This document shows, piece after piece, positions 50,276 through 62,172 of a stretch of 64,000 bases of DNA. Each line of letters starts with the position of its first letter. Within the stretch, counting starts at the first letter, position 1. This DNA comes from Marinobacterium zhoushanense (GTDB lineage: Bacteria > Pseudomonadota > Gammaproteobacteria > Pseudomonadales > Balneatricaceae). The notes under the pieces were generated by a model. That model saw nothing but the letters and a program-made list of their open reading frames with translations. It was not told where the DNA came from and did not search any database. The stretch lies in NCBI RefSeq assembly GCF_014641945.1, contig NZ_BMIJ01000010.1, positions 62,001-126,000 on the forward strand, in the 5' to 3' direction. Made by a program: the position numbers and the translations under genes.

Positions 50276-50321
50276 CTTGCCGCTATTTGAAGGGGACATT
50301 GCGTCCGAAATAGGGTGGCTT

Positions 50322-51606
<1,285 letters not shown>

Positions 51607-51612
51607 GCGTAG

Positions 51613-51918
<306 letters not shown>

Positions 51919-51986
51919 TAAGTAGAAATGGCGTTTTACCCTATGTCGGGTAACTACTACTTACACAACAACCGCGAGGTAATGGC

Positions 51987-52457
51987 GTGAATATCAATCT
52001 CACCATCATTGGTCAGGCCATTGCATTCTTCCTCTTCGTCGTATTCTGCATGAAGTACGTATGGCCGCCGATCACCGGCGCCCTGGCAGAGCGCAAGAAG
52101 AAGATTGCCGAAGGTCTTGATGCGGCCGACCGTGCTGAACGTGACCTGCGACTGGCTCAGGAAAAAGCCGCCGCAGATATGCGTAAAAGCAAGGAAGAGG
52201 CAGCCGCCATCATTGAACAGGCCAACAAGCGGGCTAACCAGATCGTCGAAGAAGCCAAAGAGCAGGCGCGTGTCGAAGCTGACCGCGTGAAAGCATCTGC
52301 TCAGGCTGAAATCGAACAGGAAGTTAACCGGGCGAAGGAAACTCTCCGCGCTCAGGTGGCTACGCTGGCAATTGCCGGTGCTGAAAAGATCCTGGAAGCC
52401 TCTGTTGACGAGAAAGCACACGCACAGCTGGTTGAGAAACTGGCGGCTGAGCTTTAA
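51987..52457 (+). CDS. atpF: F0 ATP synthase subunit b
   Basis: Peripheral stalk subunit, 156 residues: one N-terminal membrane helix (to about 26), then a long charged, Ala/Glu/Lys-rich helix that dimerises as a right-handed coiled coil. Length equals E. coli subunit b. A single b-type gene implies a homodimeric stalk. Confidence 0.97.
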   Translation: MNINLTIIGQAIAFFLFVVFCMKYVWPPITGALAERKKKIAEGLDAADRAERDLRLAQEKAAADMRKSKEEAAAIIEQANKRANQIVEEAKEQARVEADRVKASAQAEIEQEVNRAKETLRAQVATLAIAGAEKILEASVDEKAHAQLVEKLAAEL

Positions 52458-52469
52458 GCGAGGTTTACG

Positions 52470-53006
52470 ATGGCTGAACTCAATACAGTCGCTCGGCCCT
52501 ACACCAAAGCCGCGTTCGAATATGCGTTGGAGAAGGGCAACCTCGATCAGTGGTCCGCAATGCTGTCTACAGCTGCACAGGTTGTGCAGGACAGCACCAT
52601 GGCCCATGTGCTGACAAACCCGGCCCTGACTTATCAGCAGAAGGCCGAGGTGCTGATTTCTGTCTGCGAAGAGCAGATGGATGATGCCGGCAAGAACTTC
52701 ACCGTTCTGCTGGCTGAAAATCAGCGACTGGCTCTGCTACCGGAGATTGCTCTGCAGTTCGCCCGGCTGAAAGCGGCACAGGAGAAGAAGGTCGATGTTG
52801 ACCTGACCACCGCTTTCCCGCTTGACGATGCTCAGCAGCAGAAACTGGCTCAGGCGCTCAGCACCAAGTTGGGTCGCGAAGTGAAACTGACCTCCCAGGT
52901 GGACAAATCCATCCTCGGCGGTGTGGTCGTTCGCTCCGATGACCTTGTGATCGACGGTTCCATTCGTGCACGACTGGCGAAACTGGCCGAAGCGATGAAT
53001 TCCTGA
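52470..53006 (+). CDS. atpH: F1 ATP synthase subunit delta
   Basis: Connects the b stalk to the top of F1. 178 residues; N-terminal helical bundle beginning ARPYTKAAFEYA and the C-terminal signature LGGVVVRSDDLVIDGSIRARLAKL. 16 nt before atpA. Confidence 0.97.
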   Translation: MAELNTVARPYTKAAFEYALEKGNLDQWSAMLSTAAQVVQDSTMAHVLTNPALTYQQKAEVLISVCEEQMDDAGKNFTVLLAENQRLALLPEIALQFARLKAAQEKKVDVDLTTAFPLDDAQQQKLAQALSTKLGREVKLTSQVDKSILGGVVVRSDDLVIDGSIRARLAKLAEAMNS

Positions 53007-53022
53007 GTAATGAGGAATAACA

Positions 53023-54567
53023 ATGCAGCAACTGAATCCTTCTGAGATCAGCGAGATTCTCAAGAAGCGTATCGAGAAACTCGATGTGTCTTCTGATGCC
53101 CGTAACGAGGGCACGATCGTCAGCGTTTCCGACGGTATCATCCTGATCCACGGTCTCGCCGACGTAATGTACGGTGAAATGATCGAATTCCCGGGCGGTG
53201 TCTACGGTATGGCACTGAACCTGGAGCGTGACTCTGTTGGCGCCGTAGTACTGGGCGACTATCAGACTCTGGTTGAGGGCATGACCGCTCGTTGTACCGG
53301 TCGTATCCTTGAAGTACCGGTCGGCCCGGAACTGCTCGGTCGCGTCGTCGACGCGCTGGGTAACCCGATCGACGGTAAAGGCCCGGTCGAAACCAAACTG
53401 ACCGACGCGGTCGAAAAAGTCGCGCCGGGCGTTATCGCCCGTCAGTCGGTTGATCAGCCGGTCCAGATCGGTCTGAAAGCGATCGACGCAATGGTTCCGG
53501 TTGGTCGTGGTCAGCGCGAGCTGATCATCGGTGACCGCCAGATCGGTAAGACTGCGATCGCGATCGACGCGATCATCAACCAGAAAGGCACTGGCATCAA
53601 GTGTATCTATGTTGCCATCGGCCAGAAGCAGTCCACCATCGCCAACGTGGTGCGCAAGCTCGAAGAGCATGGCGCTATGGATCACACCATCGTGATTGCA
53701 GCGGGTGCAGCTGATCCTGCAGCGATGCAGTATCTGGCTCCATACGCCGGTGCAACCATGGGTGAATACTTCCGTGACCGCGGTGAAGACGCGCTGATCA
53801 TCTATGATGACCTGACCAAGCAGGCCTGGGCGTATCGTCAGATCTCCCTGCTGCTGCGTCGTCCGCCGGGCCGTGAAGCTTACCCCGGTGACGTATTCTA
53901 CTTGCACTCCCGCCTGCTCGAGCGTGCAGCACGTGTCAACGCTGATTACGTTGAGAAGTTCACCAACGGTGAAGTGAAAGGCAAGACCGGTTCTCTGACC
54001 GCCCTGCCGATCATCGAAACCCAGGGTGGCGACGTTTCCGCATTCGTTCCGACTAACGTAATCTCCATTACCGACGGTCAGATCTTCCTGGAAACCAGCC
54101 TGTTCAACTCCGGTATCCGTCCGGCGATCAACGCGGGTCTCTCTGTATCCCGTGTGGGTGGCGCTGCTCAGACCAAGGTCATCAAGAAACTGGGTGGTGG
54201 TGTTCGTCTGGCTCTGGCGCAGTACCGCGAGCTGGCGGCGTTCGCTCAGTTTGCTTCCGACCTGGATGAAGCGACCCGCGCTCAGCTTGAGCACGGTCAG
54301 GCTGTTACCGAGCTGATGAAGCAGAAGCAGTACTCGCCGATGTCCGTCGCTGAGATGGGTCTGAGCCTGTACGCGGCGAACGAAGGTTTCCTGAAAGATG
54401 TGGAACTGGACAAAATCGGTGCTTTCGAAGCGGCTCTGATCTCCTACTTCAACAGCGAACACGCTGATCTGATGGCGAAGGTCAACGAGAAGGGCGATTA
54501 CAACGACGAAATCGCTGCGTCCTTCAAAGCCGGCATCGAGAAGTTCAAGTCTACCCAAACTTGGTAA
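53023..54567 (+). CDS. atpA: F1 ATP synthase subunit alpha
   Basis: Regulatory nucleotide-binding subunit of F1. 514 residues with Walker A GDRQIGKT at about 169-176, the arginine-finger region ([12 protein letters not shown]) and the family signature around [14 protein letters not shown]. Codon use is strongly biased, as for a highly expressed gene. Two stem-loops follow it before atpG. Confidence 0.98.
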   Translation: MQQLNPSEISEILKKRIEKLDVSSDARNEGTIVSVSDGIILIHGLADVMYGEMIEFPGGVYGMALNLERDSVGAVVLGDYQTLVEGMTARCTGRILEVPVGPELLGRVVDALGNPIDGKGPVETKLTDAVEKVAPGVIARQSVDQPVQIGLKAIDAMVPVGRGQRELIIGDRQIGKTAIAIDAIINQKGTGIKCIYVAIGQKQSTIANVVRKLEEHGAMDHTIVIAAGAADPAAMQYLAPYAGATMGEYFRDRGEDALIIYDDLTKQAWAYRQISLLLRRPPGREAYPGDVFYLHSRLLERAARVNADYVEKFTNGEVKGKTGSLTALPIIETQGGDVSAFVPTNVISITDGQIFLETSLFNSGIRPAINAGLSVSRVGGAAQTKVIKKLGGGVRLALAQYRELAAFAQFASDLDEATRAQLEHGQAVTELMKQKQYSPMSVAEMGLSLYAANEGFLKDVELDKIGAFEAALISYFNSEHADLMAKVNEKGDYNDEIAASFKAGIEKFKSTQTW

Positions 54568-54570
54568 GTG

Positions 54571-54617
54571 CTCTGATTGATTAATCGTCAGAGTCGGGGG
54601 TCGGTCACTGACCGGCC
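54571..54617 (+). other. Two tandem stem-loops between atpA and atpG
   Basis: CTCTGA/TCAGAG (54571-54593) and GGTCGGT/ACCGGCC (54599-54617, one GU pair) lie side by side in the 80-nt gap. No T-tract follows. They probably act as RNA processing or stability elements that tune subunit ratios; transcription must continue through. Confidence 0.5.
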
Positions 54618-54647
54618 TGAACCGAGACAAGTTTAATAGGCGGAACT

Positions 54648-55511
54648 ATGGCAGTCGGAAAAGAGATTAAGACGCAAATCGCGAGTATCGGCAGCACGCG
54701 CAAGATCACCAGCGCCATGGAAATGGTTGCTGCGTCGAAAATGCGCAAGGCTCAGGATCGCATGCAGTCTTCACGTCCGTACGCCCACAGCATCCGTGGT
54801 GTGGTTCAGCATCTGGCCAAAGCCAATCCTGAGTACCGTCACCTCTACATGCAGGAGCGTGAGGTCAAGCGCGTCGGTTTCATTATCGTCGCTTCTGACC
54901 GCGGCCTATGTGGCGGCCTGAACGTCAACATGTTCAAGGCAGCCATTGCCAAAATGAAGGAGTTCAACCAGCAGAATGTCGAAATCGATATCTGCGCGCT
55001 GGGCTCCAAGGCAATCAGCTTCTTCCGGAACTACGGCGGTAACGTCGTGGCAGCGAAAGGCGGCTTGGGTGATGCACCCGAGCTTGGTCAGCTGCTGGGC
55101 TCCGTGAAGGTGATGCTGGACAGCTATGAAGAAGGCAAGCTGGACAAGCTGTACATCGTGTCTAACGATTTTGTGAACACGATGACTCAGAAGCCCGCTG
55201 TCGAGCAGCTGTTGCCGCTGAAGGCAGGTGAAGACGAAGAGAAGCTCAGCCATCACTGGGACTACCTGTACGAACCGGACGCAAAAGAGCTGCTGAACGG
55301 CCTGCTCAAGCGTTATATCGAGTCTCTGGTGTACCAGGCAGTGGTTGAGAATAACGCCTGTGAACAGGCAGCACGAATGCTGGCGATGAAGAACGCAACA
55401 GACAACGCCGGCAACCTGATCGATGAGCTGCAACTGGTCTACAACAAGGCCCGTCAGGCGGCGATTACTCAGGAAATCTCCGAGATCGTCGGTGGTGCTG
55501 CTGCTGTTTAA
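54648..55511 (+). CDS. atpG: F1 ATP synthase subunit gamma
   Basis: Central rotor shaft of F1. 287 residues; N-terminal helix [32 protein letters not shown] and C-terminal [26 protein letters not shown] form the coiled coil. The middle part holds the [10 protein letters not shown] signature. Confidence 0.98.
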   Translation: MAVGKEIKTQIASIGSTRKITSAMEMVAASKMRKAQDRMQSSRPYAHSIRGVVQHLAKANPEYRHLYMQEREVKRVGFIIVASDRGLCGGLNVNMFKAAIAKMKEFNQQNVEIDICALGSKAISFFRNYGGNVVAAKGGLGDAPELGQLLGSVKVMLDSYEEGKLDKLYIVSNDFVNTMTQKPAVEQLLPLKAGEDEEKLSHHWDYLYEPDAKELLNGLLKRYIESLVYQAVVENNACEQAARMLAMKNATDNAGNLIDELQLVYNKARQAAITQEISEIVGGAAAV

Positions 55512-55536
55512 CGCAGTGAACAGGTTTAAATGTTAA

Positions 55537-56946
<1,410 letters not shown>

Positions 56947-56982
56947 TCGGTTCACGGCGGAAACCTTTAAGAGGTAATCAAG

Positions 56983-57408
56983 ATGGCTATGACTGTTCAT
57001 TGCGACATCGTAAGTGCCGAAGAGGAGATCTTCTCCGGCCTGATCGAGTTCGTGTCCGTAACAGGTAGCCTGGGTGACCTGGGTATCTACCCGGGTCACG
57101 CTCCGCTTCTGACGGAACTGAAACCAGGCCCTGTCGAGCTGCGCAAGCAGGGCGGTGACGAAGATGTGTTCTACGTGTCCGGTGGCTTCATCGAAGTGCA
57201 GCCGCACAAGATCACGGTACTGGCAGATACTGCTGCCCACGCTGCTGATCTGAGTGAAGCTGCGGCTCTCGAAGCCCAGAAACACGCCGAGCATGCGATG
57301 GCTGATAAATCCGGTGAGTTTGAGTACTCACGGGCAGCCGCTCAGCTCGCGGAGGCTGCTGCGCAGCTCCGCACACTGCAGCAGATTCGTCGCAAAGCGG
57401 GCAAGTAA
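56983..57408 (+). CDS. atpC: F1 ATP synthase subunit epsilon
   Basis: Rotor subunit and inhibitor of ATP hydrolysis. 141 residues: N-terminal beta sandwich ([30 protein letters not shown]) and a two-helix C-terminal region that can extend to block rotation. Last gene of the operon; a UUCG-capped terminator follows. Confidence 0.97.
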   Translation: MAMTVHCDIVSAEEEIFSGLIEFVSVTGSLGDLGIYPGHAPLLTELKPGPVELRKQGGDEDVFYVSGGFIEVQPHKITVLADTAAHAADLSEAAALEAQKHAEHAMADKSGEFEYSRAAAQLAEAAAQLRTLQQIRRKAGK

Positions 57409-57431
57409 TACAGCCTCGCTTGGCAGCGATC

Positions 57432-57460
57432 AAAAAAAGGCAGCTTCGGCTGCCTTTTTT
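57432..57460. terminator. Bidirectional terminator after atpC
   Basis: Seven A residues plus GGCAGC pair with GCTGCC plus six T residues around a stable TTCG tetraloop. It lies between atpC and the convergent TrmB-like gene, so it can serve both. Confidence 0.94.
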
Positions 57461-57465
57461 CGTTC

Positions 57466-58206
57466 TCAGAGCAGTCCCCACAGCGTATCGAACACGATCT
57501 TCTGAGCCATCGCCACCTCCCGCGAATCGATGACCACAGCTGTCGGGTAGTTCTCTGACGCCAGCGAGATAATGGCGCAGCGGGGAGGATAGATGGCGAT
57601 ATAGGCCGCATCGACCGGTCCTTCCGTGCGAATCCACTTGCGCTCCGATAGCTCTGCGCTTTCCCCCCCATCTCCGATCGCGATGACGCGCACGCGGATA
57701 TCACGAGCGATACGTTGTGCCGTAAAGGTCGGAAAGGGACGGTAGAGGTGTTTTCGGATCGGTTTCGATGAGAACACGGAATAGACGCGTTGAGGCTGCT
57801 CCGATACCCGGTTCAGGATATCGCGCAGGACCTGTTCTATACCGGCATCCCCCTCGAAAAACTGCACATTCGCTGCACTGAAATCGGGTTTGAGATGGTG
57901 CATCTCGGGAATGATACGGCCTTTGAGCTGGTTCAACGCCAGCGCCAGGCGCTGCTGACGCTCTTCGCCCAACTGCAGCAACACCTCGGGTTCCCTGGCA
58001 GAAAAGAATCGCCGTTGCCCCTTGGGCAGATAGGTCACTATCCCCTGCTGCTGCAATGCCTTCAGACACTCGTACGTTGTACCCCGATTGACACCGGCGC
58101 GCTCGGCGATGGTGCGAATAGAACTCGGGCCTAGAGCCAGCAGTGCTTTGTAGATCGCGATGTCGCGTGGTTCGAGCCCGAGTTGGGCAAAGATCTCATC
58201 GTCCAT
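57466..58206 (-). CDS. TrmB-family transcriptional regulator
   Basis: Protein of 246 residues with an N-terminal winged helix (IAIYKALLALGPSSIRTIAERAGVNRGTTYECLKALQQQGIV, about 16-57). A short linker leads into a C-terminal effector-like domain of the TrmB type (FFEGDAGIEQVLRDIL). Many TrmB proteins sense sugars. It is divergent from glmU across 150 nt holding TTGTCA/TGACAA inverted repeats, likely its operator. A role in controlling amino-sugar genes is inference from position. Confidence 0.8.
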   Translation of the reverse strand: MDDEIFAQLGLEPRDIAIYKALLALGPSSIRTIAERAGVNRGTTYECLKALQQQGIVTYLPKGQRRFFSAREPEVLLQLGEERQQRLALALNQLKGRIIPEMHHLKPDFSAANVQFFEGDAGIEQVLRDILNRVSEQPQRVYSVFSSKPIRKHLYRPFPTFTAQRIARDIRVRVIAIGDGGESAELSERKWIRTEGPVDAAYIAIYPPRCAIISLASENYPTAVVIDSREVAMAQKIVFDTLWGLL

Positions 58207-58207
58207 A

Positions 58208-58270
58208 TTGTCAATTTTTTTATGACAAAGATTATTGATCCCATCCTGACATACTGTAGGCTGCTGTCAA
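58208..58270. promoter_or_regulatory. Inverted-repeat operator candidates upstream of glmU
   Basis: TTGTCA (58208) faces TGACAA (58223), and TGACA (58247) faces TGTCAA (58265). The four half-sites share one sequence and lie between the regulator gene and glmU, as expected for self- and target-gene control. A -35-like TTGACA on the minus strand overlaps the last half-site. Confidence 0.5.
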
Positions 58271-58356
58271 TTGGCACCTATCAGCTGTGCAACAAAGATT
58301 AAGGGATGAGGTCAGTTGGATGACCTCAGATTGAAGAACAAGATCGGGAATGACGG

Positions 58357-59721
58357 ATGAATATCGATGTAGTGATTCTGGCAGCGGGCCAGGGCAGCCG
58401 AATGAAGTCGGCTCTGCCCAAGGTGATGCACGCTTTGGCGGGTAAGCCGATGGTACAGCATGTAATCGACCAGGCACGGGCGTTGGGCGAGGTGAACCTG
58501 CACCTGGTAATCGGTCACGGGGCGGAGCAGGTTCGGGATGCACTAAACGGGCAATCGCTGCAGTTCGCGGTGCAGGCCGAGCAGTTGGGTACCGGTCATG
58601 CCGTGGCCCAGGCACTGCCGGCCGTCGCCGACGACTCGCTGGTGCTGGTGTTGTACGGCGATGTGCCGCTGACCCGGCCGGAGACGCTGCAGGCGCTGTT
58701 GAAGATCGCCGCGCAGGGACACCTGGGCCTACTGACCGTTGAGCTAGCCGATCCCACCGGCTATGGCCGCATCATCCGCAACCCGGTGGGTGATGTGGTA
58801 GCCATCGTCGAGCACAAGGATGCCAACGACGAGCAGCGAGCGATCGCCGAGGTCAATACCGGCATCATGGCACTGCCGGCAGCGTACCTGCATGACTGGT
58901 TACCGCAGCTGTCGAACAGCAATGCCCAGGGCGAGTACTACCTGACCGACGTCATCGCCATGGCGGCCGATACCGGTGTGCGGGTGCAGGCGATCCAGCC
59001 CGATTGCGAGCAGGAGGTGCAGGGCGTCAACAACCGGGCGCAGCTGGCCAGGTTGGAGCGCTGGTACCAGGGACAGGTTGCCGACAGCCTGATGGCCAAG
59101 GGTGTGACGCTGGCTGATCCGGCCCGTCTCGATGTGCGCGGCGAGCTGGCGGTGGGCCAGGATATCAGTATCGATATCAATTGCGTGTTCGAGGGCGTGG
59201 TGGAGCTGGGCAGCAATGTCCGCATCGGCCCCAACTGCCTGATCCGTAACAGCCGGATTGGCGCCGATACTCTGATCGAAGCGAATACGGTGATCGATGG
59301 CGCCATTGTCGAGGGAGCGTCCAGCATCGGCCCATTCGCCCGTCTGCGTCCCGGCACCGAACTGGCCAATGGGGTCAAGGTCGGCAATTTCGTCGAAACG
59401 AAAAAGGCGCGCATCGGTGAGGGCAGCAAGGTCAACCACCTCAGCTATGTCGGCGATGCTGTGATCGGTCGTGACGTCAATGTCGGTGCTGGCACCATTA
59501 CCTGCAACTATGACGGCGTCAACAAGTCGCTGACCGAGATCGGCGACGGTGCCTTTATTGGGTCCAATACGGCGCTGGTGGCACCGGTCAGTGTTGGCGC
59601 AGGCGCCACGGTCGGGGCCGGCACCACGCTGACCAAACCGGTAGCGGACGGCGAGTTGGCCGTGGCGCGCAGCAAGCAGAGCAATATCCGCGGCTGGCAG
59701 CGGCCGGTCAAGCGTAGCTGA
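58357..59721 (+). CDS. glmU: Bifunctional N-acetylglucosamine-1-phosphate uridyltransferase / acetyltransferase GlmU
   Basis: Makes UDP-GlcNAc, precursor of peptidoglycan and lipid A. N-terminal uridyltransferase domain with LAAGQGSRMKSALPKVMH at 9-26 and the YGDVPL magnesium site; C-terminal left-handed beta-helix acetyltransferase with hexapeptide repeats, NFVETKKA and NVGAGTITCNYDG. 454 residues. Followed 20 nt later by glmS, the first enzyme of the same pathway. Confidence 0.98.
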   Translation: MNIDVVILAAGQGSRMKSALPKVMHALAGKPMVQHVIDQARALGEVNLHLVIGHGAEQVRDALNGQSLQFAVQAEQLGTGHAVAQALPAVADDSLVLVLYGDVPLTRPETLQALLKIAAQGHLGLLTVELADPTGYGRIIRNPVGDVVAIVEHKDANDEQRAIAEVNTGIMALPAAYLHDWLPQLSNSNAQGEYYLTDVIAMAADTGVRVQAIQPDCEQEVQGVNNRAQLARLERWYQGQVADSLMAKGVTLADPARLDVRGELAVGQDISIDINCVFEGVVELGSNVRIGPNCLIRNSRIGADTLIEANTVIDGAIVEGASSIGPFARLRPGTELANGVKVGNFVETKKARIGEGSKVNHLSYVGDAVIGRDVNVGAGTITCNYDGVNKSLTEIGDGAFIGSNTALVAPVSVGAGATVGAGTTLTKPVADGELAVARSKQSNIRGWQRPVKRS

Positions 59722-59741
59722 ATAAGGACGGAGCAGAGAGC

Positions 59742-61568
59742 ATGTGTGGAATCGTAGGCGCCGTGGCGGCGCGACAGGTAACGGGCATCCTGCTCGAGGG
59801 GCTGCGTCGACTGGAATACCGTGGATACGACTCGGCCGGGATGGCGTTATGGCATAACGGCGAGATCCAGCGTCTACGGCGTATCGGCAAGGTGCAGGCG
59901 CTGGCCGACGCGCAACAGCAGCAACCGCTGTCCGGCACTCTGGGCATTGCCCATACCCGCTGGGCCACCCACGGCAAGCCGTCGGAGCGCAACGCCCACC
60001 CGCATATGTCGGCCAACCGCGTTGCGGTGGTGCATAACGGCATCATCGAGAACTTCGAGGTGTTGCGCGAGGAGCTGATCGCGTCGGGCTACAACTTCGA
60101 CTCCGAGACCGATACTGAAGTTGTCGCGCATCTGATCGACCGTGAGGTGCAGTCCGGCGCAACGCCGCTGGAGGCGCTGCGCACCGCAATGTCGCGGCTG
60201 GAGGGTGCGTTTGCCCTGGGGGTGATCCAGCTTGATCATCCGGATAGGTTGCTGGCGGCACGCAAGGGCAGTCCGTTGGTGATCGGCGTTGGCATTGGCG
60301 AGCACTTCATCGCCTCCGATCAGCTCGCGCTGCTGCCGGTTACCGACCGCTTCATGTTTCTCGAGGATGGCGATATCGCCCGGCTGACGGTGGATCGGGT
60401 TGAGGTCTGGGACAGTACCGGGCAACCGGTGGAGCGCAGTGTCAGCCGCTTTGAACACGGTGCGAGCAGTGCCGAAAAGGGTGCCTTCAAGCACTACATG
60501 CTGAAGGAGATCTATGAACAGCCGGCGGTGATGCGCTCGGTGCTGGATGGCCGTATCAGCGGCGATCACCTGCTCGAGCAGGCGTTCGGCAACGAGGCCG
60601 CCGCACTGTTCGACCGGACCCGCCAGGTGCAGATCGTCGCCTGCGGTACCAGCTATCACGCCGGTGTCGTGGCCAAGTACTGGATCGAATCCCTGGTCGG
60701 TATCCCCTGCATGGTCGAAGTGGCGAGCGAGTTTCGCTACCGCCCGGTGGTGCTGCCCCAGGGCACGCTGTTGATCACCCTGTCCCAGTCCGGCGAAACC
60801 GCCGATACCCTGGCCGCGTTGCGCGACGTGCGAGAGCGTGTGCTCGGTACGCTGGCGATCTGCAACGTACCGGGCAGCTCGTTGGTACGGGAGTCCGATA
60901 TCGCGTTGATGACCAACGCCGGTCCCGAGATCGGTGTGGCCTCGACCAAGGCGTTCACCTCGCAGTTGGTGGCCTTGATGCTCACCACCCTGGCCCTGGG
61001 CCGTCGTCACGGCATCCTGCCGGGCACCGAGGCGCAGGTGATCGCGGCACTGAGGCAGCTGCCGGAGCTGCTCAAGCAGCTGCTGGCGTTAGACCCCGAG
61101 ATAGAGCAGATGTCGGCGGCGTTTGCCGAGAAGCAGCACGCCCTGTTCCTCGGCCGTGGCGCGCTCTTCCCGATCGCGCTGGAGGGCGCGTTGAAGCTGA
61201 AGGAGATCTCCTATATCCATGCCGAGGCCTACCCGGCCGGCGAACTCAAGCATGGCCCGCTGGCACTGGTGGATAAGGATATGCCGGTGGTGACCGTCGC
61301 GCCGAGCAACGACATGCTGGACAAGCTGAAAGCGAACCTGCAGGAGGTCCGCGCCCGCGGCGGCGAGCTGTTCGTCTTCGCCGGTCAGGATCAGAGTATC
61401 CGCTCCGAGCCCGGCATCAGCGTCATCCGTCTGCCGGCGATGCCAGTGCTGCTGGAACCGATCGCCTATACGCTGCCACTGCAACTGCTGTCCTACCACG
61501 TGGCCGTGCTCAAGGGCACCGATGTGGACCAGCCGCGCAACCTGGCCAAGTCGGTGACGGTGGAGTAA
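59742..61568 (+). CDS. glmS: Glutamine-fructose-6-phosphate aminotransferase GlmS
   Basis: Converts fructose-6-phosphate and glutamine to glucosamine-6-phosphate. The nucleophile is Cys2 of MCGIVGA after Met removal. The glutaminase half shows HTRWATHGKP and HNGIIENF; two SIS sugar-isomerase domains follow, with SQSGETADTLAAL and TSQLVALM; the end is LAKSVTVE. 608 residues. With glmU it gives the full route from fructose-6-phosphate except GlmM. Confidence 0.98.
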   Translation: MCGIVGAVAARQVTGILLEGLRRLEYRGYDSAGMALWHNGEIQRLRRIGKVQALADAQQQQPLSGTLGIAHTRWATHGKPSERNAHPHMSANRVAVVHNGIIENFEVLREELIASGYNFDSETDTEVVAHLIDREVQSGATPLEALRTAMSRLEGAFALGVIQLDHPDRLLAARKGSPLVIGVGIGEHFIASDQLALLPVTDRFMFLEDGDIARLTVDRVEVWDSTGQPVERSVSRFEHGASSAEKGAFKHYMLKEIYEQPAVMRSVLDGRISGDHLLEQAFGNEAAALFDRTRQVQIVACGTSYHAGVVAKYWIESLVGIPCMVEVASEFRYRPVVLPQGTLLITLSQSGETADTLAALRDVRERVLGTLAICNVPGSSLVRESDIALMTNAGPEIGVASTKAFTSQLVALMLTTLALGRRHGILPGTEAQVIAALRQLPELLKQLLALDPEIEQMSAAFAEKQHALFLGRGALFPIALEGALKLKEISYIHAEAYPAGELKHGPLALVDKDMPVVTVAPSNDMLDKLKANLQEVRARGGELFVFAGQDQSIRSEPGISVIRLPAMPVLLEPIAYTLPLQLLSYHVAVLKGTDVDQPRNLAKSVTVE

Positions 61569-61652
61569 CGGATCAAGCTCAGGGGGTTCAGTTTGGCAGC
61601 TGAACCTATCGCTGCCGTTGAGGGTCTATCCGGCATAGTGGGAGAGATTAAG

Positions 61653-62108
61653 ATGCTGACCAAACTGAAGGACCTGCTCGACAACCTGATGGCGGCGGAT
61701 GTCCAGCAGGTGGAGGATCCGCAGGAGCTGTTCTCGCTGGCGAGTGCAGTGCTGATGGTGGAGGTGATCGCCTCGGACTATGCGCGCAAGCCGGAGGAAA
61801 AAGCGGCGTTACTCGCGCTGATCAAGCGCAGCTTCAGCTTACAGACCGACGAGGCCGAGGCACTGCTCGAGCGCGCGGAGGAGGCCCACTGGCACTCCAC
61901 TGACTATTTTCGCTACACCTCCCAGCTGAATCGGATCTGCTCACCGGCGGAGAAGGTATCCTTGATCGAGAACCTCTGGCGGGTGGCCTATGCCGACGGG
62001 GAGTTGCATCACTACGAAGAGCATGTCATCCGCCGCATTGCCGATCTGATCCATGTCCCGCATATGGACTTCATTGCCGCCAAGCACCGAGCCCAGGGCG
62101 ACGAATAG
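61653..62108 (+). CDS. TerB family tellurite resistance-like protein
   Basis: Helical protein of 151 residues with the TerB/DjlA-N fold pattern: a segment around FSLASAVLMVEVIASDYARKPEEKAAL and a second repeat LIENLWRVAYADGELHHYEEHVIRRIADLI. The acidic residues of the second segment are the expected metal site. I start at the ATG preceded by GGGAGAG; the TTG frame at 61593 is rejected. Tellurite resistance is a family name, not a shown function. Confidence 0.85.
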   Translation: MLTKLKDLLDNLMAADVQQVEDPQELFSLASAVLMVEVIASDYARKPEEKAALLALIKRSFSLQTDEAEALLERAEEAHWHSTDYFRYTSQLNRICSPAEKVSLIENLWRVAYADGELHHYEEHVIRRIADLIHVPHMDFIAAKHRAQGDE

Positions 62109-62172
62109 TCGGTAGTCGTCCCTTTGACGAATCGGTTAGCATAGACCCGATTCAGAATCGGGGACTCTATCC

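Noticed and set aside
52858-54630. 590-residue open frame on the minus strand opposite atpH/atpA
   Set aside because: Mirror frame of highly biased atpA codons; no domain and fully overlapped by a certain gene.
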